From positions 62,001 through 126,000 of the forward strand of contig NZ_JAGQBA010000005.1 of the NCBI RefSeq assembly GCF_024345395.1: a DNA stretch of 64,000 nucleotides, written 5' to 3'. The stretch's first letter is position 1. Each line of letters opens with the position of its first letter. Below are positions 35,592-45,860 of the stretch, piece by piece. Made by a program: the position numbers and the translations under genes. Under the pieces are notes generated by a model. The model was not told the DNA's origin and ran no database searches. It saw nothing but the letters and a program-made list of their open reading frames with translations. Source of the DNA: Cyanobium sp. Tous-M-B4 (GTDB lineage Bacteria > Cyanobacteriota > Cyanobacteriia > PCC-6307 > Cyanobiaceae).

Positions 35592-37451
35592 TTGTTCGCC
35601 CCACCCCTGCCACTTTCGATCCAGCTGGCCTGGTTGATCCCCCTCTATGGGTTCAGCGGCATGGTTTTGTCCCTGCCGTGGGCTGCTGGCTGGATCAAGC
35701 GTCACGGTCCTCGCCCTGCGGCCTATCTCAACCTGATCGTCACGCTGCTGGCGGTGGTGCATGGCACCTTGATCCTGCAGCAGGTATGGCTGCTCGGTCC
35801 TCAGCACATCGAGATCCCTTGGTTTCAGGCTGCCGATCTCGACCTGCGCATTGGCTTCGACTTATCCCTGACCAATCTGGCCGCCCTTGAGCTGGTGACC
35901 GGACTGAGCTTGGTGGGTCAGGTATTTGCCCTGGGCTACCTGGATAAGGAGTGGGCCCTGGCCAGGTTTTATGCCTTGGTGGGCTTCTTTGAAGGCGCCC
36001 TTGCCGGAGTTGTACTGAGCAGCAATCTGTTCATGAGCTATTTCCTGTTGGAAATGCTCACTCTTTCCACCTATCTGCTGGTGGGGTTCTGGTACGCCCA
36101 ACCACTGGTCGTTACGGCGGCCAGAGACGCCTTTTTGACCAAGCGGGTTGGCGATGTATTACTGCTGATGGGCGTAGTCGCTCTCTCAGCCTGGGCTGGC
36201 TCGATGGAATTCGACGACCTTTATGTGTGGGCAGCTGAATCCCATGCCAGTGGTTCGCTGACCCCGCTTGCGGGCACCCTGCTCGGGCTGGGCCTGATTG
36301 CTGGACCCATGGGTAAGTGCGCCCAGTTCCCGATGCACCTCTGGCTTGATGAGGCCATGGAGGGTCCAAACCCAGCCTCAATTCTGCGCAACTCCGTAGT
36401 CGTTACCGCTGGAGCCCTTGTGCTGCTCAAGGTGATGCCGCTGCTGCGGTTTTCACCGCTGGCGGTTGATGTGTTGCTGGTGGTGGGCACAATCAGCGCC
36501 TTGGCTGGCGCCTTGGTGGCGATCGCCCAAGTGGATATCAAGCGGGCCTTCTCCTACTCCACAACCTCCTATCTGGGCCTGGTATTCATTGCAATCGCCC
36601 TGCAACAGCCGGCTATTGCCCTGTTGCTGTTGTTTGCCCATGGCCTCGCCAAGGCCCTGCTGTTCATGAGTGTGGGCAGCGTTATTGCCACCACCAACTG
36701 CCAGGACCTCACCGAGCTGGGTGGCCTGGGCTCCCGCATGCCTGCCACCACTACCGCCTACCTAGTGGGGGGAGCGGGCCTGGTGGGTTTGCTGCCCCTT
36801 GGCTGCTTCTGGTGCTTCGGCCTGCTGGTGGAGGCGCTAGGCCGCACTGCACCATTTTTTGCTGCTGTTGTGCTGATCACCAATGCCCTAACAGCCTTCA
36901 ACCTCACCCGGGTATTCCGGCAGGTGTTTATGGGAGCGCCCCTGCCAAAAACCAAGCGGGCCCCTGAGGTCAACTGGCTGATGGCCCTACCAATGGTGAG
37001 TCTGACCGTGCTGGTAGCCCTCCTGCCAGCCTTGATGGCACGGATAGATTCGGTGCCGGGCCTTGCCTCCTTCCCCCTGCCCCTCGCCACTGCTGTGGTG
37101 GCAAGCGGCGTGGCAGGAGTAATAGGCGGCTGCCTGGCGCCCCTGCACAAGTTCTGGTCCCGATCGATGTTCCAGCCCCTGCGGTTGCTCCAGGATCTGC
37201 TGGCCTACGACTTTTACACCGAGCGCATCTACAGGGTGACGATTGTGGCGGCGGTGGCTGGCCTGGCACGATTTAGCAACTGGATCGACCAGGCCCTGGT
37301 AAGTGGCTTTGTTAATGGCATCGGCAGGCTTTCCCTGGCGAGCGCCGAAGGGCTGAAGCTCTCGGTGAGCGGCCAGCTGCAGACCTACGTCCTAACGGTC
37401 CTATTGGCGATTGTGCTGCTGCTCACCTCGCTGCAGTGGTTGCACGGATGA
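35592..37451 (+). CDS. ndhF4: NDH-1 subunit 5 of the CO2-uptake complex (NdhF4 type)
   Basis: 619-residue antiporter-like membrane subunit with about 15-16 helices. Pump motifs: FLLEMLTLSTYLLVGFW (Glu), DAFLTKRVGDVLLLMG (Lys), the GPMGKCAQFPMHLWLDEAMEGPNPAS segment and FAHGLAKALLFMSVGS. It precedes ndhD4 and chpX, which form the low-affinity or constitutive CO2-hydrating NDH-1 complex (CupB/NDH-1MS'). TTG at 35592 is the only start that keeps the first helix; the next Met (in FSGMVLS) would truncate it. F4 versus F3 is by gene order rather than detailed phylogeny. Confidence 0.9.
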   Translation: MFAPPLPLSIQLAWLIPLYGFSGMVLSLPWAAGWIKRHGPRPAAYLNLIVTLLAVVHGTLILQQVWLLGPQHIEIPWFQAADLDLRIGFDLSLTNLAALELVTGLSLVGQVFALGYLDKEWALARFYALVGFFEGALAGVVLSSNLFMSYFLLEMLTLSTYLLVGFWYAQPLVVTAARDAFLTKRVGDVLLLMGVVALSAWAGSMEFDDLYVWAAESHASGSLTPLAGTLLGLGLIAGPMGKCAQFPMHLWLDEAMEGPNPASILRNSVVVTAGALVLLKVMPLLRFSPLAVDVLLVVGTISALAGALVAIAQVDIKRAFSYSTTSYLGLVFIAIALQQPAIALLLLFAHGLAKALLFMSVGSVIATTNCQDLTELGGLGSRMPATTTAYLVGGAGLVGLLPLGCFWCFGLLVEALGRTAPFFAAVVLITNALTAFNLTRVFRQVFMGAPLPKTKRAPEVNWLMALPMVSLTVLVALLPALMARIDSVPGLASFPLPLATAVVASGVAGVIGGCLAPLHKFWSRSMFQPLRLLQDLLAYDFYTERIYRVTIVAAVAGLARFSNWIDQALVSGFVNGIGRLSLASAEGLKLSVSGQLQTYVLTVLLAIVLLLTSLQWLHG

Positions 37452-37461
37452 GGAGCGCCTG

Positions 37462-39003
37462 ATGCTGAGCCTGCTGCTACTTATTCCTCTGCTGGGTGCT
37501 CTTGCCTTGGCCCTATGGCCCGGCAACCCCTCGCCCGGACGTATGCGCACCGTGGCCCTGGTGGTGTTGGGCCTGCAATTGATTTGGAGCCTGCTGGTGC
37601 TGCTCCGCTTCGACACAGGCCTCAGTGGCATGCAGCTGCAGGAGTCATTTGTCTGGGTAGGCAGCATCGGCCTCGACTACCGGCTCGGGGTCGATGGCTT
37701 GTCAATGCCGCTGGTGCTGATCAATTGTGCCCTCACCTTGGTTTCAGCGATCTGCACCCGGGACATCAACCAGCGGCCCCGCATCTACTTCGCCCTGTTG
37801 CTGGTTATCAGTGGAGCGGTCAACGGTGCGTTCTTAGCCGAAAACCTGCTGCTGTTTTTCCTGTTCTATGAGCTGGAGCTGATCCCGCTCTGGTTTCTGA
37901 TCAGCATCTGGGGTGGCGCCAACCGGGCCTACGCGGCCACAAAGTTTCTGATTTTTACAGCGGTGTCGGGGATGCTGATTCTCGGCGCCTTCCTAGGCCT
38001 GGCCCTATTAACCGGCAGTGTGGATTTCAGCCTCACCCCTGTCACCAGTGAAAGGCTGGCGATGGGAGGACAGCTGGTGCTGCTCGGCGCACTGCTGGTG
38101 GGATTCGGCATCAAGGTGCCCCTATTCCCCTTCCACAACTGGCTGCCCGATGCCCACACCCAGGCATCTACTCCAGTGTCAGTGCTGCTGGCAGGGGTGC
38201 TGCTCAAGCTGGGTACCTACGGTTTGCTGCGCTTCTGCATGGGTCTTTTCCCGGAGGCCTGGGCCCTGCTGGCGCCAGGATTGGCCATCTGGGCAGCCGT
38301 TTCTGTGCTGTTTGGCTCCCTGGCAGCGATCGCCCAGCAGGACATGAAGCGGATGGTTGCCTATAGCTCCGTGGGTCACATGGGCTACATCCTGCTAGCT
38401 GCTGCGGCTGCCACACCGGTAGCCCTGCTCGGGGCGGTCTTCCAGATGGTTAGCCACGGCCTGATTTCAGCCCTGCTATTTCTGCTGGTGGGCATTGTGT
38501 ATCGCAAGACGGGCACCCGGGATCTTTCGGTGCTGCATGGTCTGCTCAACCCTGAACGGGGTCTGCCTTTCACAGGCACGCTGATGATTTTGGGGGTGAT
38601 GGCCAGTGCCGGTATGCCTGGCATGGCCGGCTTCATTTCGGAGTTCATGGTGTTCCGCGGCAGCATCACAGCCTTCCCCCTGGCGACCTTGCTTTCAATG
38701 GTTGGTTCGGGCCTTACGGCGGTTTATTTTCTATTGCTGGTTAATCGCGCCTTCTTTGGCCGCCTGGCAGTGACGCCTACCACCGACTCGGTGGCCGACG
38801 GTCGCCTCGATGTGCGCTTGGCCGCCGTGGCGCCCCGCGAAACCATCCCGGCAATGGGTCTGGCCTTTGCCGTAGTGGCCATCGGGCTGCTGCCCTCGGG
38901 CCTCGGCAAGTTGAGTGAGGCTGCCTCCACCTCCATGGCCCAACTGCCAGCTCTGGTGGCGGCAATGCAACTAGCTGCCCTGCATCCGTGGGGGGTGGGC
39001 TGA
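37462..39003 (+). CDS. ndhD4: NDH-1 subunit 4 of the CO2-uptake complex (NdhD4 type)
   Basis: 513-residue membrane subunit with ~14 helices. Characteristic: FFLFYELELIPLWFLISIWGG (the coupling Glu), the VPLFPFHNWLPDAHTQAST motif, and QDMKRMVAYSSVGHMGY (Lys). ATG 37462 has GAGGAG upstream. It begins 11 nt after ndhF4, and its stop overlaps the chpX start (TGATG). With NdhF4 it forms the distal proton-pumping arm to which ChpX binds. Confidence 0.93.
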   Translation: MLSLLLLIPLLGALALALWPGNPSPGRMRTVALVVLGLQLIWSLLVLLRFDTGLSGMQLQESFVWVGSIGLDYRLGVDGLSMPLVLINCALTLVSAICTRDINQRPRIYFALLLVISGAVNGAFLAENLLLFFLFYELELIPLWFLISIWGGANRAYAATKFLIFTAVSGMLILGAFLGLALLTGSVDFSLTPVTSERLAMGGQLVLLGALLVGFGIKVPLFPFHNWLPDAHTQASTPVSVLLAGVLLKLGTYGLLRFCMGLFPEAWALLAPGLAIWAAVSVLFGSLAAIAQQDMKRMVAYSSVGHMGYILLAAAAATPVALLGAVFQMVSHGLISALLFLLVGIVYRKTGTRDLSVLHGLLNPERGLPFTGTLMILGVMASAGMPGMAGFISEFMVFRGSITAFPLATLLSMVGSGLTAVYFLLLVNRAFFGRLAVTPTTDSVADGRLDVRLAAVAPRETIPAMGLAFAVVAIGLLPSGLGKLSEAASTSMAQLPALVAAMQLAALHPWGVG

Positions 39004-40142
39004 TGCCAATCATCTCGGCCGAACTTGTCCACGCTGGGGGTAGGCCTGCTGCCCTAGAACTCGAACAGCAGCTACTCAGCGGCCACACCCTGCTCAGCGA
39101 ATCCGCAGACCACCTAATCGAGGTGGTGGATGTGCTCAAGAGCTACGGAGAGGTGCTGGATGCTTACAGCATCAACCTGATCTTCCAAGCCGAGCAGCAG
39201 TTCCTGCTGCCTTTTCCACTGTTCAAATACCTTGACGGTGACAAAAATCCGGCCAAGATTTGGCGCCACCTAATCCACGACCGGATCAACTTCGAATACG
39301 CCGAATACTGCATGAAGGCCATGCTCTGGCATGGCACCGGCGGACTTGATGCCTATCTGGATTCCGATGCGTTTGCGGCTAACTGCGCAGCGATCATTCG
39401 CCGCAAGACCCGACTTGATCCCTTGCTGGCCTTGCTTAATCCCCTGTTCAAGGGCTTCCTGCCCGAGCTGATTCGTAGCGCGGCCACTACCCACGCCCTT
39501 GGTCAGTTTTGGAGGGTCATGAGCGATCTTTTCATCGATCTGGCCGTGGCTGAGGCAGATGGCAGGGTGGGGTCTATTGAAGCTGTAGTCGAATTCATCA
39601 AGGACGGACTTGTCGCCGCCGCTGCTAACCCGATCACCTACGGAGTGGAGGTTGACGGCGAACACTTCTGGGTGCTGCCTCCGGAGGCCGGTCTCACCTT
39701 CCTGGTGGATGTGGCAGTGCCCTACGTGGAGGCTGTATTTCTGCGGGGCATGCCGTTTCTGGGCACGGTTAGCTTCAATGCCCAGGCCCAGCAGATCTCA
39801 CCGGATCAGGCGCAGTTTGCCTATGGCGCCCTATTTGCCGACCCCCTACCGAGCATGGGCGCCGGCATTCCACCCAGCCTGCTGATGCAAGACATGTTCC
39901 GGCATCTGCCGGAGCGGTTGCACCAGTGGTATCGCGAGCGCACTCGGGGGGAGGGAGATGTGCGGGTGAAAATCTGCATGAGCTTCCAGAAGTCGATGTT
40001 TTGTGTCACCAATGCGGCGATACGTGGCACCTTCCCCCAGCCGCTCAACAGCAGCGAACCAGCAGCCCAGGCAGCAAATCGCGCCTATGCCGCCGCCTGG
40101 GCTGCCCGGCTGGCCACTGCCCGTACAGATTGCCTGGACTGA
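39003..40142 (+). CDS. chpX: CO2 hydration protein ChpX (CupB)
   Basis: 379-residue peripheral protein that couples NDH-1 electron flow to conversion of CO2 to HCO3-. It matches the ChpX/ChpY (CupB/CupA) family: HAGGRPAALELEQQL start, KSYGEVLDAYSINLIFQAEQQFLLPFPLFKYLDG, KIWRHLIHDRINFEYAEYCMK with conserved Trp and His, and the C-terminal SFQKSMFCVTNAA. CupA and CupB both carry the family zinc-binding residues; I place it as the CupB type from its D4/F4 partners. It is translationally coupled to ndhD4. Confidence 0.93.
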   Translation: MPIISAELVHAGGRPAALELEQQLLSGHTLLSESADHLIEVVDVLKSYGEVLDAYSINLIFQAEQQFLLPFPLFKYLDGDKNPAKIWRHLIHDRINFEYAEYCMKAMLWHGTGGLDAYLDSDAFAANCAAIIRRKTRLDPLLALLNPLFKGFLPELIRSAATTHALGQFWRVMSDLFIDLAVAEADGRVGSIEAVVEFIKDGLVAAAANPITYGVEVDGEHFWVLPPEAGLTFLVDVAVPYVEAVFLRGMPFLGTVSFNAQAQQISPDQAQFAYGALFADPLPSMGAGIPPSLLMQDMFRHLPERLHQWYRERTRGEGDVRVKICMSFQKSMFCVTNAAIRGTFPQPLNSSEPAAQAANRAYAAAWAARLATARTDCLD

Positions 40143-40205
40143 GCTTGCCTTGACTGATCCTGCCTTGGCTAAGCCGCCCAAAATGACCTGTTCTAGCTTC
40201 AAGTA

Positions 40206-40463
40206 ATGGACCAACCCTGGACCCCGCGCCCCAAACCCGAGCAGGCCGAAAGGCTTGAGCGGCGTGTTGAATTCAGCGACTACGCCACCACCAGAGACTT
40301 TCTGGAGCGGCTCAATGCCCTCTGCGAGGCTGAGCAACGCTTCCCCGATATCAGCTTCGGGCGTACCTACGTGAACCTGACGCTGCGTGCCGAAACCGAA
40401 GACGGCCCAATCGAAGCAGCGGACTGGGCCTTCACAGCAGCCATTGATGCTCTGGTCTGTTGA
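40206..40463 (+). CDS. Alpha-carboxysome Rubisco assembly factor (acRAF, PCD-like)
   Basis: 85-residue protein with the pterin-4a-carbinolamine dehydratase fold ([46 protein letters not shown]). In acRAF proteins this fold has lost PCD catalysis and instead chaperones form IA Rubisco assembly. The family's catalytic histidines, found in true PCDs as HHPD/H-x-x-x, are missing here (RFPDISFG instead), which supports acRAF over an enzyme. It overlaps cbbX by 4 nt (TTGA). Confidence 0.9.
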   Translation: MDQPWTPRPKPEQAERLERRVEFSDYATTRDFLERLNALCEAEQRFPDISFGRTYVNLTLRAETEDGPIEAADWAFTAAIDALVC

Positions 40464-41386
40464 CACTCCCAGCCCCGGGCAACGACACGGTGATTGATCT
40501 TCAGGCGGCCTATGAAGGAGCCGGCATTCAGGCGATGCTCGATCAACTCGACCTGGAGCTGATCGGCCTACGGCCGGTGAAGGCGCGCATCCGAGAAATC
40601 GCTGCCTTACTGGTGGTCGACAGGGCCAGGCAGCAGGTGGGGCTAGAGACCAAGCCGCCAAGCCTGCACATGTCATTTACGGGGCGACCGGGCACGGGCA
40701 AAACCACAGTTGCCGCCAGGATGAGCAAAATCCTGCACGGCCTCGGCTACGTGCGTAAAGGCCATGTGGTGACCGCTACGCGCGACGATCTGGTGGGGCA
40801 ATACATCGGCCACACCGCGCCAAAAACTCGGGAGATGCTCAAGAAGGCAATGGGCGGTGTGCTGTTCATCGATGAGGCTTATTACCTCTATCGACCAGAA
40901 AATGAAAGGGATTACGGCGCCGAAGCCATCGAAATCTTGCTGCAGGTGATGGAGAGCAATCGCGACGACTTGGTAGTAATTTTTGCGGGCTATAAGGAGC
41001 GAATGGATATTTTTTATCAATCTAATCCAGGGCTCTCGTCCCGGGTGGCAAACCATATTGATTTTCCTGACTACAGCGCCGAGGAACTGCTTGCTATTGC
41101 CCAATTGGTGCTAGCTGCCGAGAACTACCGCTTCAGCGAGGAGGCCACTGCAGCCTTCGCCGACTACATCCACCGGCGTATGCAGCTGCCCTTCTTCGCC
41201 AATGCTCGCTCGATCCGTAACGCCATCGATAGAGCCCGGATGCGCCAGGCCAACCGCCTATTCAGCCGCCTCGGCAGCCCCCTAACCAAACTCGATCTGA
41301 TGACGATCGAGGCTGAAGACATCACGGCCAGCCGTGTATTTGACGGTGAAGTAGAGGGACTAGACCCATCTCGTCCCCTCACCTAA
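40460..41386 (+). CDS. cbbX: CbbX, AAA+ Rubisco activase
   Basis: 308-residue hexameric ATPase that removes inhibitory sugar phosphates from Rubisco. Walker [12 protein letters not shown] (about residue 73-83), Walker [14 protein letters not shown], sensor and arginine-finger region [12 protein letters not shown]...NPGLSSRV. It starts with TTG at 40460 overlapping the acRAF stop; the downstream frame is continuous. Its partner gene cbbQ/cbbO is not seen. Completes a cargo set: Rubisco, assembly chaperone, activase. Confidence 0.95.
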   Translation: MTLPAPGNDTVIDLQAAYEGAGIQAMLDQLDLELIGLRPVKARIREIAALLVVDRARQQVGLETKPPSLHMSFTGRPGTGKTTVAARMSKILHGLGYVRKGHVVTATRDDLVGQYIGHTAPKTREMLKKAMGGVLFIDEAYYLYRPENERDYGAEAIEILLQVMESNRDDLVVIFAGYKERMDIFYQSNPGLSSRVANHIDFPDYSAEELLAIAQLVLAAENYRFSEEATAAFADYIHRRMQLPFFANARSIRNAIDRARMRQANRLFSRLGSPLTKLDLMTIEAEDITASRVFDGEVEGLDPSRPLT

Positions 41387-41410
41387 ACTTGAGTCTGATT
41401 TGATCGCCCC

Positions 41411-41881
41411 ATGTCCCTGACACGCCGTACCGCAGCCGGATTCGCCCTGGGAGTTGCCCTTTGGGGCGGCAGCGCCGTCGCTGCCCCCACCTGCACCTTT
41501 CTGCAACCGATTGGGGGAAATGGCAGCTCACCGATCGTGTCCAAGTCGGTCGGACGGGGCAAATTGATCGGTAAGACCAACTGGAACACCGATTTCTTCA
41601 TCACCCAGCCGTACACCAGCTTCAAGTTTTTCTTCACGGCTAACTCCTCAGATGCCCAAGCCCAATACCCAGTGGAGGGCAATATGAAGTTCAGCGATGG
41701 CTCAAGTCTGCAGATGTTCAATACTCTGATGAATCCGCCGATGGGCACAGGCAAAATGTTTGGCCCCTTTGCAAGCGTGCCCGGCAAGCAGGCAACCCAA
41801 ATGAATTTCAAGGTAGGGGCAAGCAATGATCCCGCTGCCCTGGGATTCAGTTATAGGATTTCAGTGCAGGGTTGCCGCTGA
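41411..41881 (+). CDS. Exported hypothetical protein
   Basis: 156-residue protein with a signal peptide (RRTAAGFALGVALWGGSAVAAP). The mature part is beta-rich with two cysteines, one near each end (TCTFLQ and VQGCR). It has a basic centre (VSKSVGRGKLIGKTNWNTDFFI) and several FFF/Phe-rich stretches. It looks like a small secreted beta-sandwich. No family is recognised. It starts 24 nt after cbbX, so it might share its transcript, but nothing links the functions. Confidence 0.65.
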   Translation: MSLTRRTAAGFALGVALWGGSAVAAPTCTFLQPIGGNGSSPIVSKSVGRGKLIGKTNWNTDFFITQPYTSFKFFFTANSSDAQAQYPVEGNMKFSDGSSLQMFNTLMNPPMGTGKMFGPFASVPGKQATQMNFKVGASNDPAALGFSYRISVQGCR

Positions 41882-41904
41882 ATTCAATGTAATTAAGCAA
41901 GTGT

Positions 41905-43296
41905 TTAACGACGCTTGCGGGAATCAATCTGCAGCAGGTCTCGCACCTGCTGCACCTGGCGCGAAAGGACCGGATCACTATTGAGTTTGCGGTCTATTTG
42001 CTCAACGGCATACATAACCGTGGAGTGGTCCTTGCCACCAAAAGCTTCACCGATGCGCGGCAGGCTCAAATTGGTGCTCTGGCGCATCAAATACATCCCC
42101 ACCTGGCGGGCCTGGCTGACTGCTCGCTTGCGGCTAGCGCTGCGCATTTCTTCGACGCCTACACCGAACACCTCGGCGACCTTCTCGATTACCTGGACCG
42201 GCTTTACCTCCACATCGCTACCACCGGGATCGAGCATGGGGGCCACCGATTCCACCGTCATCGGCAGGCCTGTGATCGAGGCGAAGGCCACCGCCCGGGT
42301 GAGAGCCCCCTCGAGCTCACGGATGTTGGAGGTGAAACGGCCAGCGATGAACTGGATCAGGTCACGGGGCAGCACCATCTGTTCCTGCTCTGCCTTCTTG
42401 TGCAGGATCGCCATGCGGGTTTCCAGATCCGGAACCTGGATGTCGGCAATGAGGCCCATCGAGAAGCGGGAAATCAGCCGCTCCTGCAGCCGGGGGATCT
42501 GGCTGGGGGGGCGATCGGAGGCAATCACGATTTGGCGGCCCGCCTCGTGCAGGGCGTTGAAGGTGTGGAAAAACTCCTCCTGGGTGTATTCCTTGCCCTC
42601 AATGAACTGTATGTCGTCCACCAGGATCAGATCGGCGGCGCGGTAGCGGTCGCGGAAGGCCTGCATGCCGTCCTTGCGGATCGCCTGGATCAGGTCGTTG
42701 GTGAAGGTTTCGGTGCTCACATAAAACACCCGCGCATCGGGGTTGATCTCCAGCCGGTAGTGGCCGATCGCCTGCATCAAGTGGGTTTTGCCTAGCCCCA
42801 CGCCACCGCACAGGAACAGGGGGTTGAACTCCCGGCCCGGTGCTTCGGCTACCGCCAGGGCCGCAGCGTGGGCCATGCGGCTGTTGGGTCCCACTACGAA
42901 GCGGTTGAACACGTAGCGGGGGTTGAGGCCCGGCGCCAATTTGCGGGGGGTCTCGCCCGTAGCCCGTGGCGCGGCATCACGTTTGTCGACAGCCACGGGG
43001 GCCACGGCCGCCACCGCAGCACTGGCGGACGCCGCAATGACGTCATCACCGCTGGCTGCGGAAACCCGAACCTGAACCGGCCTGCCGGCGATCTCACTGG
43101 CAACCGCCTCGATCGTGCCGAGGTAGTTCTTGCGCAGCCAGCCACAGGCAAAGCTGTTGGGGGCCTCAAGCTGCAGCTGGCCGGCCTCAAATCCTTGACA
43201 GCGAGCCGGTCGTATCCAGGTCTCAAAGGTTGGCTTGCTGAGGTTGGCCTGCAGGGCCTGCTGAACCTGGTGCCACAGCTCCTCTCCCTGCTGCAC
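41905..43296 (-). CDS. dnaA: Chromosomal replication initiator DnaA
   Basis: 463-residue AAA+ initiator. Domain I at the N-terminus ([21 protein letters not shown]), variable linker II (rich in Ala), domain III with Walker [18 protein letters not shown], Walker [14 protein letters not shown] and sensor II, and domain IV with the DnaA-box recognition signature [10 protein letters not shown]...[16 protein letters not shown]. It is divergent from htrA; the 61-bp intergenic gap contains no obvious DnaA-box cluster, so the chromosomal origin is likely elsewhere, as is common in cyanobacteria. Confidence 0.98.
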   Translation of the reverse strand: MQQGEELWHQVQQALQANLSKPTFETWIRPARCQGFEAGQLQLEAPNSFACGWLRKNYLGTIEAVASEIAGRPVQVRVSAASGDDVIAASASAAVAAVAPVAVDKRDAAPRATGETPRKLAPGLNPRYVFNRFVVGPNSRMAHAAALAVAEAPGREFNPLFLCGGVGLGKTHLMQAIGHYRLEINPDARVFYVSTETFTNDLIQAIRKDGMQAFRDRYRAADLILVDDIQFIEGKEYTQEEFFHTFNALHEAGRQIVIASDRPPSQIPRLQERLISRFSMGLIADIQVPDLETRMAILHKKAEQEQMVLPRDLIQFIAGRFTSNIRELEGALTRAVAFASITGLPMTVESVAPMLDPGGSDVEVKPVQVIEKVAEVFGVGVEEMRSASRKRAVSQARQVGMYLMRQSTNLSLPRIGEAFGGKDHSTVMYAVEQIDRKLNSDPVLSRQVQQVRDLLQIDSRKRR

Positions 43297-43357
43297 CGAA
43301 TTCCGCCGTCTCGAAGGAGTCGAATCTACGCATGGTTGCGCAGCAGGGCCGTCTTTA

Positions 43358-44518
43358 ATGAAACGGATTCAGACCTGGCCCAGTTCCATCCCCATGCTCC
43401 GCCTCCCCCCCTGCCGTCGAGCTGCGCTGATCGCCCCTGCAGCGCTGCTGCTGGTGGGCTGCAGCCAAGGGCTGCCTGGGCTTCCTGGCCGCCAGAGCAC
43501 CCAGATACCGATCAGTGATGCGCCCCCAACGCCGCCGCTGCAGCAGGGCAACACCCTGATCGTTGATGCGGTTGCCAAGGTGGGGCCAGCCGTTGTGCGA
43601 ATCGACACAGTCAAGCGGGTGGTGAACCCCCTGGGCGGCCTGTTCGGCCGCGGGCCCACGATTCAGCAGCAGCAGGGCCAGGGCTCGGGCTTCATTACTC
43701 GTTCTGACGGGGTGTTGCTCACCAATGCCCACGTGGTGGAAGGAGCCAGTGAAGTGACCGTGACCCTGCCCGATGGCCGCACCTTCACCGGCAAGGTGCT
43801 CGGTAGCGATCCGCTAACCGATGTGGCGGTGGTGAAGGTGGTGGCCTCCAAGCTGCCGGTGGCTCCACTGGGCGATTCCGCCAAAGTGCGCCCGGGCGAA
43901 TGGGCCATCGCCATTGGCAATCCGCTGGGCCTCGATAACACCGTCACAGCTGGAATCATCAGCGCCATTCAGCGCACCAATGCGGTGGGTGAGGGCCAGC
44001 GCGTGCCCTACATCCAGACCGACGCCGCCGTGAATCCCGGCAACAGTGGCGGCCCCCTAATCAATGATCGGGGTCAGGTGATCGGCATCAATACAGCGAT
44101 CCGTCAGGCCCCAGGCGCCGGCCTGAGTTTTGCGATCCCAATCAACGTTGCTCGCCAGATCGCCGCCCAGATCCTCGAGAAGGGCTCCGTCAGCCACCCA
44201 TACATCGGCGTACGCCTGCAGGCCCTAACGCCCCAGTTGGTTAGAGAGATCAACGCCAGCACCGATGAATGCCGGCTTCCCGAGGTGAATGGGGTGGTGG
44301 TGGTGGAGGTGATGCCCGGCAGCCCAGCCGCCGAGGGTGGCCTCAAGCCCTGCGACCTGATCGACCAGGTGGGAGGCAAGGCCGTAAAGAACCCCTCCGA
44401 GGTGCAGCTGGCAGTGGACCAGGGCCGGGTGGGTCAGCCTCTGGCCGTATCCCTGCGGCGCGGCGACGGGCGGCTGACCCTGCAGCTCAAGCCAGCGGAA
44501 CTGCCCCGCCAGGGGTGA
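43358..44518 (+). CDS. Deg/HtrA-type serine protease, probable lipoprotein
   Basis: 386 residues. Lipobox LLLVGCSQ with a preceding hydrophobic core makes it a membrane-anchored periplasmic protein; ATG 43394 ([11 protein letters not shown]) may be the true start. Trypsin-like triad: His in [11 protein letters not shown], Asp in [10 protein letters not shown], Ser in [12 protein letters not shown] single PDZ domain follows (about 270-386: [24 protein letters not shown]). It is a quality-control protease of the DegQ/HhoA type. The stop overlaps the next start (GTGA). Confidence 0.92.
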   Translation: MKRIQTWPSSIPMLRLPPCRRAALIAPAALLLVGCSQGLPGLPGRQSTQIPISDAPPTPPLQQGNTLIVDAVAKVGPAVVRIDTVKRVVNPLGGLFGRGPTIQQQQGQGSGFITRSDGVLLTNAHVVEGASEVTVTLPDGRTFTGKVLGSDPLTDVAVVKVVASKLPVAPLGDSAKVRPGEWAIAIGNPLGLDNTVTAGIISAIQRTNAVGEGQRVPYIQTDAAVNPGNSGGPLINDRGQVIGINTAIRQAPGAGLSFAIPINVARQIAAQILEKGSVSHPYIGVRLQALTPQLVREINASTDECRLPEVNGVVVVEVMPGSPAAEGGLKPCDLIDQVGGKAVKNPSEVQLAVDQGRVGQPLAVSLRRGDGRLTLQLKPAELPRQG

Positions 44519-45132
44519 GCGCTACCTGCAGCCGCCAGCTGATCGTGATGGCCCGCTGGCCGGCTCCGGGGCGTTGCAAGCGACGCTTGGCCCGAGAGCT
44601 TGGTGCAGCCAGGGCCGCCCAAATCCAGGCGCGGCTAACAGTGCACACCCTAGCGGCGGCTAGGGAAGCCCGCCAGGTTCACGGCCTTGAACTGGTGCTT
44701 GCCGTTGAGGGCTTGGGTAGCCGCGCCGCCAGGCGTTGGGGCCAGGCGCAGGGGGCGGATAGAACCGTGCTGCAGGGGCGAGGGGCTCTGGGATTGCGTA
44801 TGCAGCGCCAGTTTCAGCGCGCCGCCAGGGAAGGGGCCAGCCAGGTGGTGCTGATAGGCAGCGACCTGCCCCAGCTCGAAGCCAGCGACCTGTCAGCCGC
44901 CTTTACATCCCTTGGGCACCGCCATGGGGTGTTGGGCCCGGCCCAAGATGGGGGCTACTGGCTGATTGGCTTGCGGCGTCCCGACCCGGAGCTGCTCGCC
45001 GGCATCGCCTGGGGGAGCGCGCAGGTGCTTGAGCAAACCCTGGCGGCAATGGCGCGGCGGGGCCTGGAGCCGGAACTGCTAACCCGCCGCGGGGACCTCG
45101 ACTGGGCCAGGGACTTGCTGCCATGGCGCTGA
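44515..45132 (+). CDS. TIGR04282-type glycosyltransferase
   Basis: 205-residue GT-A fold protein resembling the family linked to arsenosugar biosynthesis clusters. IVMARWPAPGRCKRRLARELG is the nucleotide-sugar binding start, then LQGRGALGLRMQRQF, VVLIGSDLPQLEASDL (DxD-like), and GPAQDGGYWLIGL. GTG at 44515 overlaps the protease stop by 4 nt; ATG 44548 would start at MARWPAPG. The partner gene (TIGR04283) overlaps it by 10 bp. The actual acceptor is not known and no arsM is in the window. Confidence 0.88.
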   Translation: MSATCSRQLIVMARWPAPGRCKRRLARELGAARAAQIQARLTVHTLAAAREARQVHGLELVLAVEGLGSRAARRWGQAQGADRTVLQGRGALGLRMQRQFQRAAREGASQVVLIGSDLPQLEASDLSAAFTSLGHRHGVLGPAQDGGYWLIGLRRPDPELLAGIAWGSAQVLEQTLAAMARRGLEPELLTRRGDLDWARDLLPWR

Positions 45133-45851
45133 TCACCCCAACCACCATTACCCCAACACTCTCCGTGGTGATTGCGGCCCGCAATGAGGCGCTGCGGCTG
45201 CCACTTTTGCTTGCCGATCTGGCGGCGGGGTGGGAATTGCTGAAGGAGATTGTGGTGGTGGATGGCAGCAGCGCCGATGCCAGCGCCCGGGTGGCGGCCC
45301 TAGCTGGTGCCCAGGTGCTGGCCAGCCCCCCCGGCCGGGGGAGGCAGTTTGGTCTGGGAGTTGAAAGCAGCGGCGGCTCCTGGCTTCTGCTGCTGCATGC
45401 CGATGCCCGCCTTCCAGAGCGCTGGCAGCAGGCCGTGGCACGGGCCATCGACCTCAATGGGCCAAAACAAATCGATGCGGCCTGGTATTTCGACCTGAAG
45501 ATCGCTGGTACTGGCCCTGGCCTGCGGCTGGTGGAGGTGGGTGTAGCACTACGCAGCCGCTGGCGGCAGCTGCCCTATGGAGACCAGGGCCTGCTGCTGC
45601 CCCGATCGCTGCTGCAGCGGGCAGGGGGCCTGCAGCCCTTACCCCTGATGGAAGACCTGGAGCTGGCGCTGCGGCTGCGGCGCCACTGCCGGCTACGGCC
45701 GCTGGGTGCCCAGCTGAGGGTTGACGGTCGCCGCTGGCAGCAGCTGGGCGTATGGCAGACGGCACTTAGCAACGCCCAGCTGCGGCGGGCCTGGCGGCGG
45801 GGCGGCAGTGCCGAGGAGCTGGCTAGTCGCTACTACGAAGGGGGGTCATAG
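45123..45851 (+). CDS. TIGR04283-type family 2 glycosyltransferase
   Basis: 242-residue GT2 enzyme: LSVVIAARNEALRLPLLLADL, EIVVVDGSSADAS, and the donor-site LLLLHADARLPERW. It overlaps the preceding TIGR04282 gene by 10 bp, the constant pairing of the two families in arsenosugar-type clusters. The C-terminal region is basic (RRAWRRGGSAEELASRYYEGGS). Both proteins together suggest modification of a small molecule with sugars; the substrate is inferred only from family naming. Confidence 0.88.
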   Translation: MALITPTTITPTLSVVIAARNEALRLPLLLADLAAGWELLKEIVVVDGSSADASARVAALAGAQVLASPPGRGRQFGLGVESSGGSWLLLLHADARLPERWQQAVARAIDLNGPKQIDAAWYFDLKIAGTGPGLRLVEVGVALRSRWRQLPYGDQGLLLPRSLLQRAGGLQPLPLMEDLELALRLRRHCRLRPLGAQLRVDGRRWQQLGVWQTALSNAQLRRAWRRGGSAEELASRYYEGGS

Positions 45852-45860
45852 AAGCCGGCG

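Noticed and set aside
43297-43357. Chromosomal origin at dnaA
   Set aside because: Only 61 bp and no DnaA-box-like TTATCCACA cluster.
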